From contig CAKMXJ010000015.1 of the NCBI GenBank assembly GCA_928724745.1, positions 558,001 to 622,000 on the forward strand: a stretch of DNA of 64,000 nt, written 5' to 3'. The notes below the pieces were generated by a model, which made no database searches, was not told the DNA's origin, and saw nothing but the letters and a program-made list of their open reading frames with translations. This DNA is from Anthracocystis setariae (lineage: Eukaryota > Basidiomycota > Ustilaginomycetes > Ustilaginales > Ustilaginaceae). Position 1 is the first letter of the stretch. Each line of letters opens with the position of its first letter. The translations under genes and the position numbers were made by a program. This document shows positions 36,512 through 47,178 of this stretch, piece by piece.

Positions 36512-37750
36512 CTACGGGAGTACGAATTGCGACTCTGGCTTTTCGGTCTTGTGGGAGCCATTCCAAGCCCACTCGACAAAGGCAGTGGCTTTGGCAAAGA
36601 CGGCTTGTTTTGCTTGCTTTTCTTGGGGCGAGAGCCAGCCGTCTGGCATCTGAGTCCACCCATGCTTGACATTGGGAACGTCTTCTACGACTAGATGCTC
36701 GTTTCTATCGTGTGCTTGCATCCTTTCGACCCATGCTTTGGACTGTTCTGCCAGCGTGTCCAACTCGCATAGTACGAGCAAGACTCTGGCGGCGGGATGA
36801 AGAGATTCGAGTGAGGCCAAACCAGGTGAAACGCGCGGATGAGAGGTCTGATCGCGGTCTGCATAGGTGGGTGCGAGCGAGTCGGCGACCTGAGTCCAGA
36901 AAGGTGAGGGAAGAGCCATGTGGGCGGGACGCGAGCGTTGGGAAGGCAGCTGTCTCAGATCGAACGATGGATAGAAAAGGAGCAGAGGGATGGGCGCAGG
37001 ATGGTCGCGAGCAAACTTGCTTGGCCATTCAGAGTCTAATTCTGGTGGCTGGATGTGTAGAGCAAGGTTGAGAGCGAGGTTGCCTCCCGAGCTAAAGCCT
37101 GAAACGGCAACTTTATTGGAGTCAAAGTCGAAGGTATTGTCGTTAGTCGATGTCGTCGAGCTAGAGGGGGGAGATGAGGTGGAAGGTTGGATTTGCTCGA
37201 TGTTGCCGTCTTGCAGATTCTGTTTATGCTGCTCGGCGAGTGCGTCTCTGCCGTACTTTACGAGTTTGGCGCGCTCAGATTGAATTCGAGCAACGATGGC
37301 TTGTCTCAACGGTTGGTAGCCGGGGAAGTCAGAGTCGAGGATGGCGCTGAGGACATCTTCTCCATCTTGGATAGCAGCTGGAAAGCGATGAAATGGGCCC
37401 ATGCGATAGTCGACGCTGATGATGATGGAATCTAGTTGTCGCGCCATGCTGGAACAGAATGGGGCTTGTTCGAGACATGAGCCGAGGTAAAAGCCACCAC
37501 CGTGAAAGTCAACAAGTACTGGTGCGCCTGAAGTCGGAATACGATCGTAGTAAGAGGTGGGAATGAAGATATATAGTGGAATGGTATACTCTTTTGATCG
37601 GGAAGGCATATTGAAGACGAAAGGATGTGGCCCCTCGGGCGATGTCCATTTCAGAGCGGAGAGCGGCACAGCACGAGGCAGACGAACGAGTGCTGTGCGC
37701 CATAGTACGTCGAATGAGACCGAGCGGATCTTGTTGAAGAACGACGACAT
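36512..37750 (-). CDS. HSL-type alpha/beta hydrolase (esterase/lipase)
   Basis: The 412-residue protein is an esterase of the hormone-sensitive-lipase group. The oxyanion-hole motif is HGGG at residues 83-86 (DFHGGGFYLG), followed by VDYRM. The nucleophile lies in GFSSGG, the acid in LCELDTLAE and the catalytic His in NVKHGW. Such enzymes cleave small carboxyl esters and sometimes detoxify or degrade secondary compounds; the natural substrate is unknown. The start at 37750 (MSSFFNKI) is preferred. An ATG at 37825 would add 25 residues with a weak hydrophobic leader. An Asn/Ser-rich loop of about 30 residues precedes the nucleophile. The upstream region is shared with the GCP4 gene. Confidence 0.85.
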   Translation of the reverse strand: MSSFFNKIRSVSFDVLWRTALVRLPRAVPLSALKWTSPEGPHPFVFNMPSRSKEYTIPLYIFIPTSYYDRIPTSGAPVLVDFHGGGFYLGSCLEQAPFCSSMARQLDSIIISVDYRMGPFHRFPAAIQDGEDVLSAILDSDFPGYQPLRQAIVARIQSERAKLVKYGRDALAEQHKQNLQDGNIEQIQPSTSSPPSSSTTSTNDNTFDFDSNKVAVSGFSSGGNLALNLALHIQPPELDSEWPSKFARDHPAPIPLLLFYPSFDLRQLPSQRSRPAHMALPSPFWTQVADSLAPTYADRDQTSHPRVSPGLASLESLHPAARVLLVLCELDTLAEQSKAWVERMQAHDRNEHLVVEDVPNVKHGWTQMPDGWLSPQEKQAKQAVFAKATAFVEWAWNGSHKTEKPESQFVLP

Positions 37751-38214
37751 TAGTAGCTGAATCTCGACGTTATGGGTATAAACGAAAGATGGCGATATGA
37801 AGAGAAAGACAAAGCTCGCCGTCATGACAGTTGGAAAAGGCCATCATCATGGGCGTCACTGGACCCTATTCACCGCAACCCGCCGCAACCGAAACATTTA
37901 TTTTCTGTGCAACACAGCTGAGGTCCGCATTTGAGTTTATGCATGATTGCCGCATTATTTCCGCAATTTCACCTCCACTTTGTGCCTCCGTGTCACAGTG
38001 TGTCCACAAAACTCTCGTTCTTATTTTATTGTTGCTTGCACGATGTAACAGCTTAACTCCGGAAAATCTAGACGCGTCGCGGTAATCGGACTGCACTGCA
38101 CTGCCAAAAGACCAACACTTTTCTTGTCTTTGTTTCTGCATCCGCTCTTCCATCATCGCAAACCTTTACCTCGATCTCCATTGTCGATGCTTTCACTCGA
38201 CTCAAATCACCATC
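37751..38214. other. Divergent promoter region, hydrolase / GCP4
   Basis: These 464 bp separate two divergent start codons. AT-rich stretches lie near 37895-38045. No other feature is evident. Confidence 0.4.
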
Positions 38215-41121
38215 ATGATTGCTGAGCTGCTGGCAATGCTAGCTGGCCATCCATCCAGCCTGTTTGCATCCTCGTCATCCCAATCCACTTCGACCGCCAC
38301 ATTCAAGCTCAGAGACGATCTCCCTGTTCTCCACCCATCCGAGCTTGAGATCCTACATCATCTTGCCACCTTCTACACCCGATATGTCCGCATCAAGTCT
38401 TTTGCTGAAACTCAGATCGAGTCTGCCCGTCAGCATGCAGTCCGTTCAGCACTTCACGCCAACTCGCTCTCGAATCGCAGCCCAAAGCATCAACTGGCAA
38501 GCCAGCCGACCTTGCACCTTGTACCGCTGTGCTCCACCTTGTTGAGCATTCTGCGCGAATACCAAAGCTTGGTGCTCAGCACCGAAAGGCAAGTCTTAGA
38601 TAGAGACGCGAGTCTGGTGGCAACACGAGGCTTTGTTAGCTTGGCCAACCTCAGGGCGAGATTCGAGGTTTGGGATGCGCCCCTCACCGCGTTGGACGAC
38701 TTGGTCACTCTGTTGCTGCGTGGGCCTTCCAGGGGACCGAACATTGCCTTTGCCAACGAACCCAGCGACAACGATAAGGCGCAGCAGGATCAGCATCGAG
38801 AATCCGCCTCGTTTCCGCCATCATGGACTGGCGGTCTGCTCATCGACTTGCTCAGTCTCAAAGCCTCGACTGGTGTCGAAAGGGTCGCTACGCATATGGC
38901 GCGTCTGCGAAACGCGGTGGAAGACAGTTGGATGCAGCACCTCATCGCATGGATTTGCCGTGGCGAGATTCATCGTCCCGGTGGCATCGCCGATCCCCAC
39001 ACCGCCAAACGCACGCTCATCTCTCGAGACCAGCTCGTACACTGGATCGATGCAGACTCTGACGCAAACATCGACCACCTCGCCGCCGCCAACACTGACG
39101 GCCTCGCTGACTGGGCCGCTTCTTCCGCTAACACCTGGGCTTTCCGACCTGATGCCCTCCCAACCTCGATATCCGAGTCGACCGCTGACTCGATCCTTTA
39201 TGTCGGCCGTGCGCTCTACACCATTCGCTATGCAAACGCTTCCTCGGCACAGCTGGACCAAACGTCCTTCCGTCCCTCCAGACCATCCGGCCCTCCAGAG
39301 ACTGTCATCGACATCCACGAATCCGCCCTAGCAAGCACCAACGTCCGACCAAGCCGACCATCGGATCTCGACCGCGCAGTCCAAGCGCTTCGCAACGATG
39401 TATCCGAGTGGATCTTCCGCCACATCCTCACCACCTCCGTCGTTCTCTCTTCTCTTCAGTGTCTCGGCGATTATTTCTTGCATCGCAACGGTCCCTATAT
39501 CCTCTCATTATTGCAAGAGGTGGAGACCATGAGGAAGAACAAGCTCTACCGTGCCAGATCAGCCGCCGCCAGCGTGATCCGATCGAGTGATCTCGAGCTT
39601 TCCCTGAGGAGGGCGACCGTGGGCACTTGGGCCGAGGAAGATCCTTCGTTGCAACGGTTGCGGTTCGTGCTGCCAAAAGGAGGTTATCGTCCGAGCTTGG
39701 CTGGTGCTAGGGTTGCCAAGCCGCGAGGAATGGCGGACGCTACGGACGCGACACAGGCACCAGCTTCAGTGGGTACCGGCGCCGGGCTGGGATCAGCGAG
39801 GTTTGACGACTACCTCATAGGCGTGCCAGCTCAACTCCATTACACTGCCGTATTCCCACTTGACCTCTTCCTCTCGCCATCCGATCTCGCTGCATACTCG
39901 CGCATCTTTTCCTACCTCATCGCCATCAAGAAGGTTCAATCTCGCGTGCTTGACGTCTGGATCGCACTCAGCAAGAATCAGCGCGGAAGGAGAAAGTTCA
40001 CAGGTACGGGAGAAGGTGGAGTGGATTCGCAAGAAGAGCTGCAGCGGAAAAGGCTTTTGAGGAGCAGCTGGGGGATAGTGAGGAGTATGAAGTGGTTCTT
40101 GGATACGCTTTTGGGTCACTTCCAGACCGATATCATCGATGCGCAGTTTGGTGGCATGTTGGACAAGCTCAAAGCCACCGTGACGGAACCTGCGCAGGTG
40201 GGGGTGGCAAGGAGCATGAGCAGGGTTCGAAAGGATTCCGAGCAAAGAGCCGTGTCCTCCCCAGTAGCCTCGGTGGCGCTGAGCGAGGCGTATGGCGAGG
40301 AAGGAAGACAACGAGCGATTAGTGGATCTACGGTTGGGCTGTCTCGTCCGCCGAACTTTGTCGGAGGTGGTGCAGAGAGGGTTCCTAGAAGGCTCGCTTT
40401 TCCCGTGTCTGGTCCAGCTTCGTCCTCGTATGCACCTGCTGTGGCCGGCCGAGCTGGACGAAGGTTCGTCTCCTCCTCCACTCGTCCCGACTCGATCATC
40501 GATGGCGCAGACACGGTGCGTCTTGATGGAACCGAAGGTGTATCTGGGGAAGTTGATTCAGTGCTCGACTTTGCTTCGCTACGGGCATCCCACGCTGCCT
40601 TCCTTGCATTTGTCCAAGACGGCCTGCTGCTTTCCTCGCCCACCGCGTCTAGCTTGGTGCGTTGCGTGCTGGAGATCTGCAACCGATTTGTGGGGATCAT
40701 CGAACGGTGGGGGGGCGATGTACTGCCTCCTCTGCTTGGCGAATCTTGTTCTACCTCGACCATGCAAATTTCTGTCGAGGATCGACAGCGTGTGGTTGAT
40801 GCGACCTCGGCGGAATTTGCGGGTGAACTCTCGCGCTTCTTCAAGCTGCTCTCGAGCTCTTCGAGTGGATCTTTCAATGCAAATGCGTCGGCCGCTGCAG
40901 CCGCGGATGAGAGTGGGTTCGCATCGCTCTCGATCTCGGTAGCGCAATTGAATCTCGGCAGTAGGGATGCCAAGATGGACGTGAGTGCCAGCTTGGGTTC
41001 GGCGAGGAAACATTTAGAGCAGTTGCTGTTGCGACTTGACTACAGTGGCTTCTTTGCAGAGCAGGTGCACAGGGAGAGGGTGGCTAACAAGGTCAGATTG
41101 GATCAGAGTCTGGCTGCTTAG
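38215..41121 (+). CDS. Gamma-tubulin complex component GCP4 (Spc97/Spc98 family)
   Basis: The 968-residue protein is a GCP-family member that builds the gamma-tubulin ring complex for microtubule nucleation at spindle pole bodies. The N-terminus matches GCP4 (MIAELLAMLAGHPSSLF, then LPVLHPSELEILHHLATFYTRY). The GRIP1 region follows, and the GRIP2 region has HYTAVFPLDLFLSPSDLAAYSRIFSYLIAIKK and MKWFLDTLLGHFQTDIIDAQF. Human GCP4 is about 667 residues. The excess comes from Ser/Arg-rich insertions (about residues 660-780) and a Ser/Ala tract near the end. Filamentous fungi often keep GCP4-6 whereas budding yeast has lost them. It is intronless and convergent with ALG6. Confidence 0.88.
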   Translation: MIAELLAMLAGHPSSLFASSSSQSTSTATFKLRDDLPVLHPSELEILHHLATFYTRYVRIKSFAETQIESARQHAVRSALHANSLSNRSPKHQLASQPTLHLVPLCSTLLSILREYQSLVLSTERQVLDRDASLVATRGFVSLANLRARFEVWDAPLTALDDLVTLLLRGPSRGPNIAFANEPSDNDKAQQDQHRESASFPPSWTGGLLIDLLSLKASTGVERVATHMARLRNAVEDSWMQHLIAWICRGEIHRPGGIADPHTAKRTLISRDQLVHWIDADSDANIDHLAAANTDGLADWAASSANTWAFRPDALPTSISESTADSILYVGRALYTIRYANASSAQLDQTSFRPSRPSGPPETVIDIHESALASTNVRPSRPSDLDRAVQALRNDVSEWIFRHILTTSVVLSSLQCLGDYFLHRNGPYILSLLQEVETMRKNKLYRARSAAASVIRSSDLELSLRRATVGTWAEEDPSLQRLRFVLPKGGYRPSLAGARVAKPRGMADATDATQAPASVGTGAGLGSARFDDYLIGVPAQLHYTAVFPLDLFLSPSDLAAYSRIFSYLIAIKKVQSRVLDVWIALSKNQRGRRKFTGTGEGGVDSQEELQRKRLLRSSWGIVRSMKWFLDTLLGHFQTDIIDAQFGGMLDKLKATVTEPAQVGVARSMSRVRKDSEQRAVSSPVASVALSEAYGEEGRQRAISGSTVGLSRPPNFVGGGAERVPRRLAFPVSGPASSSYAPAVAGRAGRRFVSSSTRPDSIIDGADTVRLDGTEGVSGEVDSVLDFASLRASHAAFLAFVQDGLLLSSPTASSLVRCVLEICNRFVGIIERWGGDVLPPLLGESCSTSTMQISVEDRQRVVDATSAEFAGELSRFFKLLSSSSSGSFNANASAAAAADESGFASLSISVAQLNLGSRDAKMDVSASLGSARKHLEQLLLRLDYSGFFAEQVHRERVANKVRLDQSLAA

Positions 41122-41292
41122 TCGACGTAGTTCGGAAGAAATGTCGAGGTGAGGTTCAGATTTGGATCGTCTTTGATATACAGTAAGCACTTGAATCCGA
41201 GCTAGGCTCTTATGCGCGCTGCCATGGCAATGGTTGCATTACAGCACAGTCCGATGCGGCATGGTGTGCGATGGTGTGTGGGTACGACTTGT

Positions 41293-44200
41293 CTACGACG
41301 ACTTTGATCCCTTCTTAGTGGATTTGGCTTTGAATGAAAGAGTCAACCCGTTTGCAAACGCCACCTGAATCTGCCTTATCAGTGCCCAAACAAAGACGAT
41401 CCCGAAACACGGCGTGGTCAACAAGACATTCAACACCGGGTAGATATCGGGATACCTTGCCCACACTTTTGCCTGCAAACCCGGCAATGCCCATGGCGCC
41501 ACCAGCTCGGCAGCGTGCAGTGCCACTGCGCCCAGATACGACAGCGTGCTCAGCCGACGCAAGAACGATGCGCCAGGCTTCAACGCCGCGCTGACACTCG
41601 CCAACGCACTGAACGAGATACAGAGATTGCCGATCAACCAGTTCCACATCAGCGTCAGCACAACGTACTGCAGAGATTGACCATCCTTGTTGAGCAGAGG
41701 ATAAAGTGAGAACGTGGCGATGTTGTTGAACCAGACTGCCCATTCCCAATCGCGCGCGGACGTGACGTTGCCGCCCCAAGTGTCGCCCTTGGCGCCGAGC
41801 ATGAGCGTCATGGGCAGCAGCGGGAGCAGGATCGACTTCTCGTGCACTTGGAAGCCGAACAGGAAGAAGGCGCACGACACGCTCACCAGGCCGTAAGGTA
41901 GCATCTGCGCTGCTGGCGAGGGTAGAGTGGAAGCGACCGGACGTGATGCGTGGACATGGTAGTCCGAGTCGTGCGAAATGATAGGCATACGGTCTGTGAC
42001 TTCGCCAACATGACTGATACGACCGGAGATGGACTTGGAAACCGAGCCGGCGAGGAGAGACTCGATTTCCGAGCGCGCAGGTCCACCAGCCGTCGAGCCG
42101 ACAACGGAAGGCGGGCGACGGCTGCGCACAGCGGTAGATTTTTGCGAAGCGACCGTGGGAGATCGGATGCTTGCTCCAACGCTCACTCCGGTAGCCGCCT
42201 TTTCTTGCTTGACTGCACCTGATGTCACGATATCCTGTTCCACCATCATTTCCATCTTTGCGGTCTGACTCGCAGCCCAGAAAAGCAAGCAGCATCCGGG
42301 CAAGATGGCCGCCAACGTCACCAACAGGCTGACCCTTGCCAACGCAGCGGGTTCCATCATGTTCCTAAGTTTGAACCTCTGTGGCAGCGGCAAGACTGTC
42401 AGGAAGCACCATACGTTGGAGACCTTGTCCTCGAACAGACCACGGGCGAGGGGGAAGATGCGGAAAACAAGCTGACCGATCTGCTCCAAGCTGGTCAGCC
42501 AAGGCGAGAAGACAACACCAAACGTGATGACGACGGAGAGACCTAGACCGATGAACAGGCTGAGACCGCGTTCCGGACTGTTGACCGCTAGACCGATGCA
42601 GCGCCCAAGCATGACGGCGAACACGGCAGGTGCGTAGTAGAGAGCCATCTGCTTGAACGAGAGGCTGAGGCAGAAGAAGACGGCGGCAACCACGTACTCG
42701 TAGCTGAGGTGACGGGAGAGATCGGCGACTGCTTCGCTTCGAGCGCGTGCGGTTGCGGTTGCCTTGGCGGATGCATCGGGGTTGGGCAACGTCGTGTAGA
42801 GAAGAGCAAAGCAAGCGGCGCTCAGACCGAGCATGATGCTGTTGTACTGAAAGTGACCATGGTCGATCAGGACCAGGGCGGGTTGCAAAAGGATCGAAAC
42901 AAGTGCGATGGCTTGGGTGCGCTTGCCTCGACCCTCAAGCTTGCGCGAGACGAACAGCATGACGGCGGGGAGATAGAAGAGCACGTCGCCGGCGACAACA
43001 GTTGCCCTCATAAAGACCGCCGTGGCGGCATCCTCGTTTCCGCGTGAGGTCTCGAATGCGAAGCCGGCAGCTGTTGATGGGAAGAGGCGGCTTGCATATC
43101 CACACGCTAAGCTGACCCAGGCAGTAAGGGGTGGGTAGTCGAGTCCCCAGTATTTCAAGTCGTAGAAATACCACTGAGATGTGGGCAGAGCAAGTGTCAA
43201 TTCGATCCAATGGCGCTGTGCCTCAAAGTCGCCGTGGACTGGTTCGACACCTTTGCCACTCCAGCCACCCCTCGCGATGGTCCAACGGACCAAAAAGGCT
43301 GTGAGCAAGATGAAGGGTAAGATAAGAGCCTTTAGTTGGTCCTTAGCTAGCGAGCGAATGAGGCGACGGATTGGTGTGTCTGCTTGGGTACCCAGGCCAG
43401 AAAGCGCATAGAGGTGACGCAGAGCTGGCGGTAGAGGTGTTTGGGCCGAGGTTGCTTGGCGATGGGATGTGGATGGCTTGTCCGGCGATAAAAGGCGAGC
43501 AAGCGAGTCCGAGTTGGCAGTGTCGTTGCGTCTGCGCCTTGGTCCCTTGGATGTGAGCGACTCTGTGGTGAATGTGGCTGGGATCGCTGGCAGAGGTGGA
43601 AGAGGCGCTTGTATTGAAGTTGGTCGCGAGGTAGCCTTGAGTGAGCTCCTGCGTCGTCGGCGTGTTGGTTGCTCGGCGCCGGCATCACGCTCGGGAGGTG
43701 GAGCGACGGAAATGTCAGCCGAGGATTGGACACCTGACTTGGCTCTCCATTCCTCAATGGTGTCGATGGTGCGACTTTCAGCCTCTTTGTTGAGCTCGCG
43801 GGATGCCGTGAAGGCGGGATGATCGGGTGAGAGCGATGAGAAGCCACTGTGGTCGCGTGTGTATGCAGATGCACCGATGCGTGCTCTGCTTCGAGGCGAT
43901 TCGGGACCGGCACTGAGCACGCCTGCGCTGAGACCCGATGTAGAGCCATTTTGATGACGTCGAGGCCGAGTGCCGGCTTCGCTCAGGGCACCTGAATGTG
44001 CGAGACGTTGGCGATCGTTTGAAGAAGGAAGCAATCCAAGACTAGGCGAGGTTCGGAGTGCGGCAGGATTGTGTGCAGTCCGAAGCCAATCTTCGAGGTC
44101 TACACCGGATGGGCGAGGAGCTACGGTGCTCGAGTTGTAACGTGGACGTGATTGGTTGTTTTGTTGGTGAGCGGAAGCTTGAGCTGAGGGAGCAAGCTGC

Positions 44201-44856
44201 CTGGATGTAGGGGCGGCTGCGGAGTGATTGCTGGGTGGATAAGTGGATCGACTTGGGCGGGCAGGCACTTGGTGTTGGCTGGTGGTGAGCGCGCCATAGC
44301 GTGCGTTGGCGGCAAAGAGGGGTGGAGGAAGAAGGCTGCTACCGAGGGAAGAGTAGGAATCCTTGCGAGCTCTTGTGCGCTTGGACTGACCTAGGAGCAA
44401 GCCTATTGCTTCGTGCTCATCTGCATCAATGCGTTGTGAAGATATGCGCGTGGCTGATGAGGAAGGGTCTTGTTGAAGCACGTGGCGTGATGGAGGTGGA
44501 GAGGCGCCACGGATTGGTTGATTGGCGGTGGAAGGTGTAGCAGGCAGCTGACGGGAGGACGAAGATGGTCTCAAGGCTGAGGGAGATGGGTTGGTAGGTT
44601 TGGAAACGGAGCCAGGAGGATTGCGTTTGTGACTCGAGTGTTTGCTGTGTGGTGCCAGGGTAGAATGAGAAGGATGAATCGGAATGGCATGTTGATCGAG
44701 CTCTGTGAGCTTTGGCTCGGTGTTGAGCTCGCTCTGTTGTTGGATCCATTTGGCGGTGAGATGGGCATCGTCGTCCGGTGGGTTGGTGACGCGTTTGCTT
44801 GGGGAGGATAGAAGCATGTCAGGCCTCTCGTCCCAAGAGGTGAAAGCGTGCGACAT
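41293..44856 (-). CDS. ALG6: Dolichyl-P-Glc:Man9GlcNAc2-PP-dolichol glucosyltransferase ALG6 with long N-terminal extension
   Basis: The 1187-residue protein adds the first glucose to the lipid-linked N-glycan precursor in the ER membrane. The ALG6/ALG8 signatures are clear: HGDFEAQRHWIELTL with the catalytic-loop Asp, WYFYDLKYWGLDYPPLTAW, and many membrane segments over the C-terminal two thirds. DFEAQRHW and WGLDYPPLTA favour ALG6 over ALG8. Two oddities are visible: about 480 residues of Ser/Pro/Arg-rich disordered sequence before the first membrane segment (LILPFILLTAFLVRW), and about 110 residues of Ser/Val-rich insert in a loop around the motif SGAVKQEKAATG. Yeast Alg6 has 544 residues. 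The start at 44856 (MSHAFTSW) is chosen; an in-frame ATG at 45000 would add 48 residues. Confidence 0.9.
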   Translation of the reverse strand: MSHAFTSWDERPDMLLSSPSKRVTNPPDDDAHLTAKWIQQQSELNTEPKLTELDQHAIPIHPSHSTLAPHSKHSSHKRNPPGSVSKPTNPSPSALRPSSSSRQLPATPSTANQPIRGASPPPSRHVLQQDPSSSATRISSQRIDADEHEAIGLLLGQSKRTRARKDSYSSLGSSLLPPPLFAANARYGALTTSQHQVPARPSRSTYPPSNHSAAAPTSRQLAPSAQASAHQQNNQSRPRYNSSTVAPRPSGVDLEDWLRTAHNPAALRTSPSLGLLPSSNDRQRLAHSGALSEAGTRPRRHQNGSTSGLSAGVLSAGPESPRSRARIGASAYTRDHSGFSSLSPDHPAFTASRELNKEAESRTIDTIEEWRAKSGVQSSADISVAPPPERDAGAEQPTRRRRRSSLKATSRPTSIQAPLPPLPAIPATFTTESLTSKGPRRRRNDTANSDSLARLLSPDKPSTSHRQATSAQTPLPPALRHLYALSGLGTQADTPIRRLIRSLAKDQLKALILPFILLTAFLVRWTIARGGWSGKGVEPVHGDFEAQRHWIELTLALPTSQWYFYDLKYWGLDYPPLTAWVSLACGYASRLFPSTAAGFAFETSRGNEDAATAVFMRATVVAGDVLFYLPAVMLFVSRKLEGRGKRTQAIALVSILLQPALVLIDHGHFQYNSIMLGLSAACFALLYTTLPNPDASAKATATARARSEAVADLSRHLSYEYVVAAVFFCLSLSFKQMALYYAPAVFAVMLGRCIGLAVNSPERGLSLFIGLGLSVVITFGVVFSPWLTSLEQIGQLVFRIFPLARGLFEDKVSNVWCFLTVLPLPQRFKLRNMMEPAALARVSLLVTLAAILPGCCLLFWAASQTAKMEMMVEQDIVTSGAVKQEKAATGVSVGASIRSPTVASQKSTAVRSRRPPSVVGSTAGGPARSEIESLLAGSVSKSISGRISHVGEVTDRMPIISHDSDYHVHASRPVASTLPSPAAQMLPYGLVSVSCAFFLFGFQVHEKSILLPLLPMTLMLGAKGDTWGGNVTSARDWEWAVWFNNIATFSLYPLLNKDGQSLQYVVLTLMWNWLIGNLCISFSALASVSAALKPGASFLRRLSTLSYLGAVALHAAELVAPWALPGLQAKVWARYPDIYPVLNVLLTTPCFGIVFVWALIRQIQVAFANGLTLSFKAKSTKKGSKSS

Positions 44857-45839
44857 GATGAGAGCAGCGAGCAAGTTGGCCGAGGTGATAGCTGCAGCCG
44901 ACCAAGCGTTACAAGGTCGAACTTGCGCACATGGAGGCGATGAGATGCCAAGTGAGTGTGATCGTGACTCGTGAGGATAGAGATGACGAAACGATGCCAA
45001 TGCGCAAGGTTGTACAAGGTCAAGAGCAAGGTCAAGAGCAAGAGCAACAAGAATGCATTCGATTGCACAGCAATGTGGAACGTGGCAACGTGGAGAAAAG
45101 TGTTGCTTGGCTCAAGCGCACCCACACCAACTCACATATCCCCATCCATCATCATCATCATCACCACAACCACCACCACCAACACCACCACCAACACACG
45201 GCCTTGCCGGCAATGTTTTCGTCGCGTCGAGCCGGTGCCTTGTTCGGTTCCATCTGAATTGTTTCCCGCTTCAATCTGTGAGATCGACTTTAAAAATTGC
45301 GTTCAAGTGTCAAATTCTGTCGTCTCGACTGTCTCTGATCCAATCGCAATCGTGACCCGATGCGGTAGCTCGTCCTGAACAAAACTGTGTCGGATCCGAA
45401 CCAAAATTCAAAAGTTCCCACGATCAATATCGCCAGCATAATTCGGTCGCGTTCTTGAGGCTTTCGACTTTTTGAGATCGGTGAAACAAATTCCAACATC
45501 CCAACCGCAGTCTCGGGGCGAGAATCTTGAGTGGGAAAAAAAAAAAAATCGTAATAGCAGAGACAGTATCACGAATATGTCCAGCTTCAGAGCCATTTAT
45601 TGATTGCCCATCATGCGTGCTCGGGCTGCTGCTGCTGCTGCTGGCTAGCCGCGGTGAGAAGGTCGTCTGAGTGACAAAGCGCGCAGCTGCCAGAAATTCT
45701 TGAATCCGAGTCGAGACGACCTTCCGAGTGTCTGTTACAGCCTGCGTGAGCCAAGCAGGGTGTGGATCAGTGGGATTCAAGCTCGTCGCCATCCGCATCC
45801 CTTCTCTCTAGACCAACCTCACACATACACAAAGTCAAG
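44857..45839. other. Divergent intergenic region, ALG6 / eL43
   Basis: This region holds both promoters. A CAT/CAC trinucleotide tract lies at about 45146-45198, an A13 run near 45536-45548 and a GCT repeat near 45628-45642. A 124-codon minus-strand open frame (45424-45798) starts only 41 bp from the eL43 start codon and was not accepted as a gene (see rejected). Confidence 0.4.
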
Positions 45840-47178
45840 ATGGTAAGTACATCCCAGCAGCAACAACGACAACGGCACCGGCTACATCGACAGTGACGAC
45901 ATCCACACATATCACGCCAAACTCAGTCGGCTTGGAGCGTCATCATCTCTCGCACCTGCACATTCAACAAATGACCGGCTACGAATTCAGGTATTTGTTC
46001 CTACACACCAAGCAATGACGGCAGATGGAACGAATGGATATGGCTCGCATTCAAGTTTGTCGAACCAACGCTACCGAGCCTCGTTGTCAAATGGTGGACC
46101 ATAAGTGCTTGCGGAAAGGCAGGTGTGAGAGGAGAGCTGGCTCAAATGTGTCACACCTTCACAAACATGATAATATCGGCTGGCAGGTTCGGGTCATGGT
46201 AAACTGTCATCTTGGCAGATACCATCGATGTTCTGATCGACTCGGGTCACTCCTCTGCCCATGACATATCGGGCTTCGCACGCGACGACCAATCACCATC
46301 TCGACCTTCAGCACCATGTCATTGTCCAGGTTCGACTCTTTGTGCCTTTTCTTCAGCAGCAACGGCCACGCTTAGCAATTATGGTCGACAACCGTTCCAC
46401 CAGCCACAAACACAACACTCGATATCGCAGCACTGTTTGATTGCATGCCGTTGCTCGTTCGTTGACAATCAGCCGCCTCACAACAACTCGGGACATGTGG
46501 ACTAATACATCCACAAATCATCTTGCTACACATCAACAGTCGAAGCGCACCGTCAAGGTTGGAATCACCGGAAAGTACGGTACCCGTTACGGTGCCTCGC
46601 TGCGTCGTCAGATCAAGAAGATCGAAATCTCGCAGCACTCCAAGTACACTTGCACCTTCTGCGGCAAGGACTCGGTCAAGCGCAAGGCTGTCGGTATCTG
46701 GGAGTGCCGCGCCTGCAAAAAGGTCATGGCTGGTGGTGCTTGGACCCTCAGCACCTCGGCTGCTGCCACCGTCCGATCGTAAGTATTTCCGCTTCTAACC
46801 AGCAGCACACAACAGACAAGAGCGTTTAGCTCGAGGAACCAAAGGAACAAACAACCCAAGACAGAAGCAATGGACGTTTCCATGTCTGCAGTCATCAAGA
46901 CCTCGGGATCAGCATGCCGAGACAAGATGAGGATGATTGGCAGGTTACATCTGGATGCTCATGGAAGATCATGATCCAACTTGGTGCCAGCCTCGGAAGA
47001 ATCTCGCTTGGATGCCATGCACAAAACAGGAGACGGGCATCTACGTTGTGCTCGCTCTCTATCCCTTGTCTCCCTCCGCCTACAAGTCGGGACCTATTCG
47101 CTGACAATCCTCTCAATCTTTTGTCCCCTTTTCCATCATAGTACCATCCGACGTCTCCGTGAGCTCACCGAGGCCTAA
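45840..47178 (+). CDS. RPL43: 60S ribosomal protein eL43 (L37a/L43)
   Basis: The 92-residue protein is the zinc-binding large-subunit protein eL43. Three coding exons are predicted: 45840-45842 (the ATG alone), 46540-46778 and 47142-47178. Introns are 697 bp (GTAAGT to CAACAG) and 363 bp (GTAAGT to CATAG). The joined 279 nt match the family end to end: [23 protein letters not shown], two CxxC zinc knuckles (CTFCG and CRACKK) and the terminal [11 protein letters not shown]. It is highly expressed in all eukaryotes, so the long introns are likely conserved and possibly regulatory. No clear C/D or H/ACA snoRNA was found in them by eye. Confidence 0.93.

Noticed and set aside
45424..45798. 124-codon minus-strand open frame divergent from eL43
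   Set aside because: Its start would lie 41 bp from the eL43 ATG, inside the promoter or leader of that gene. Half of it is Ser-repeat and a poly-T-derived Phe run, and no family was recognised.
45843..46539. Possible snoRNA in eL43 intron 1
   Set aside because: GTGACGA and CTGA-like strings occur, but no C/D box pair with proper spacing and terminal stem was found, and no H/ACA hairpin pair was seen by eye.
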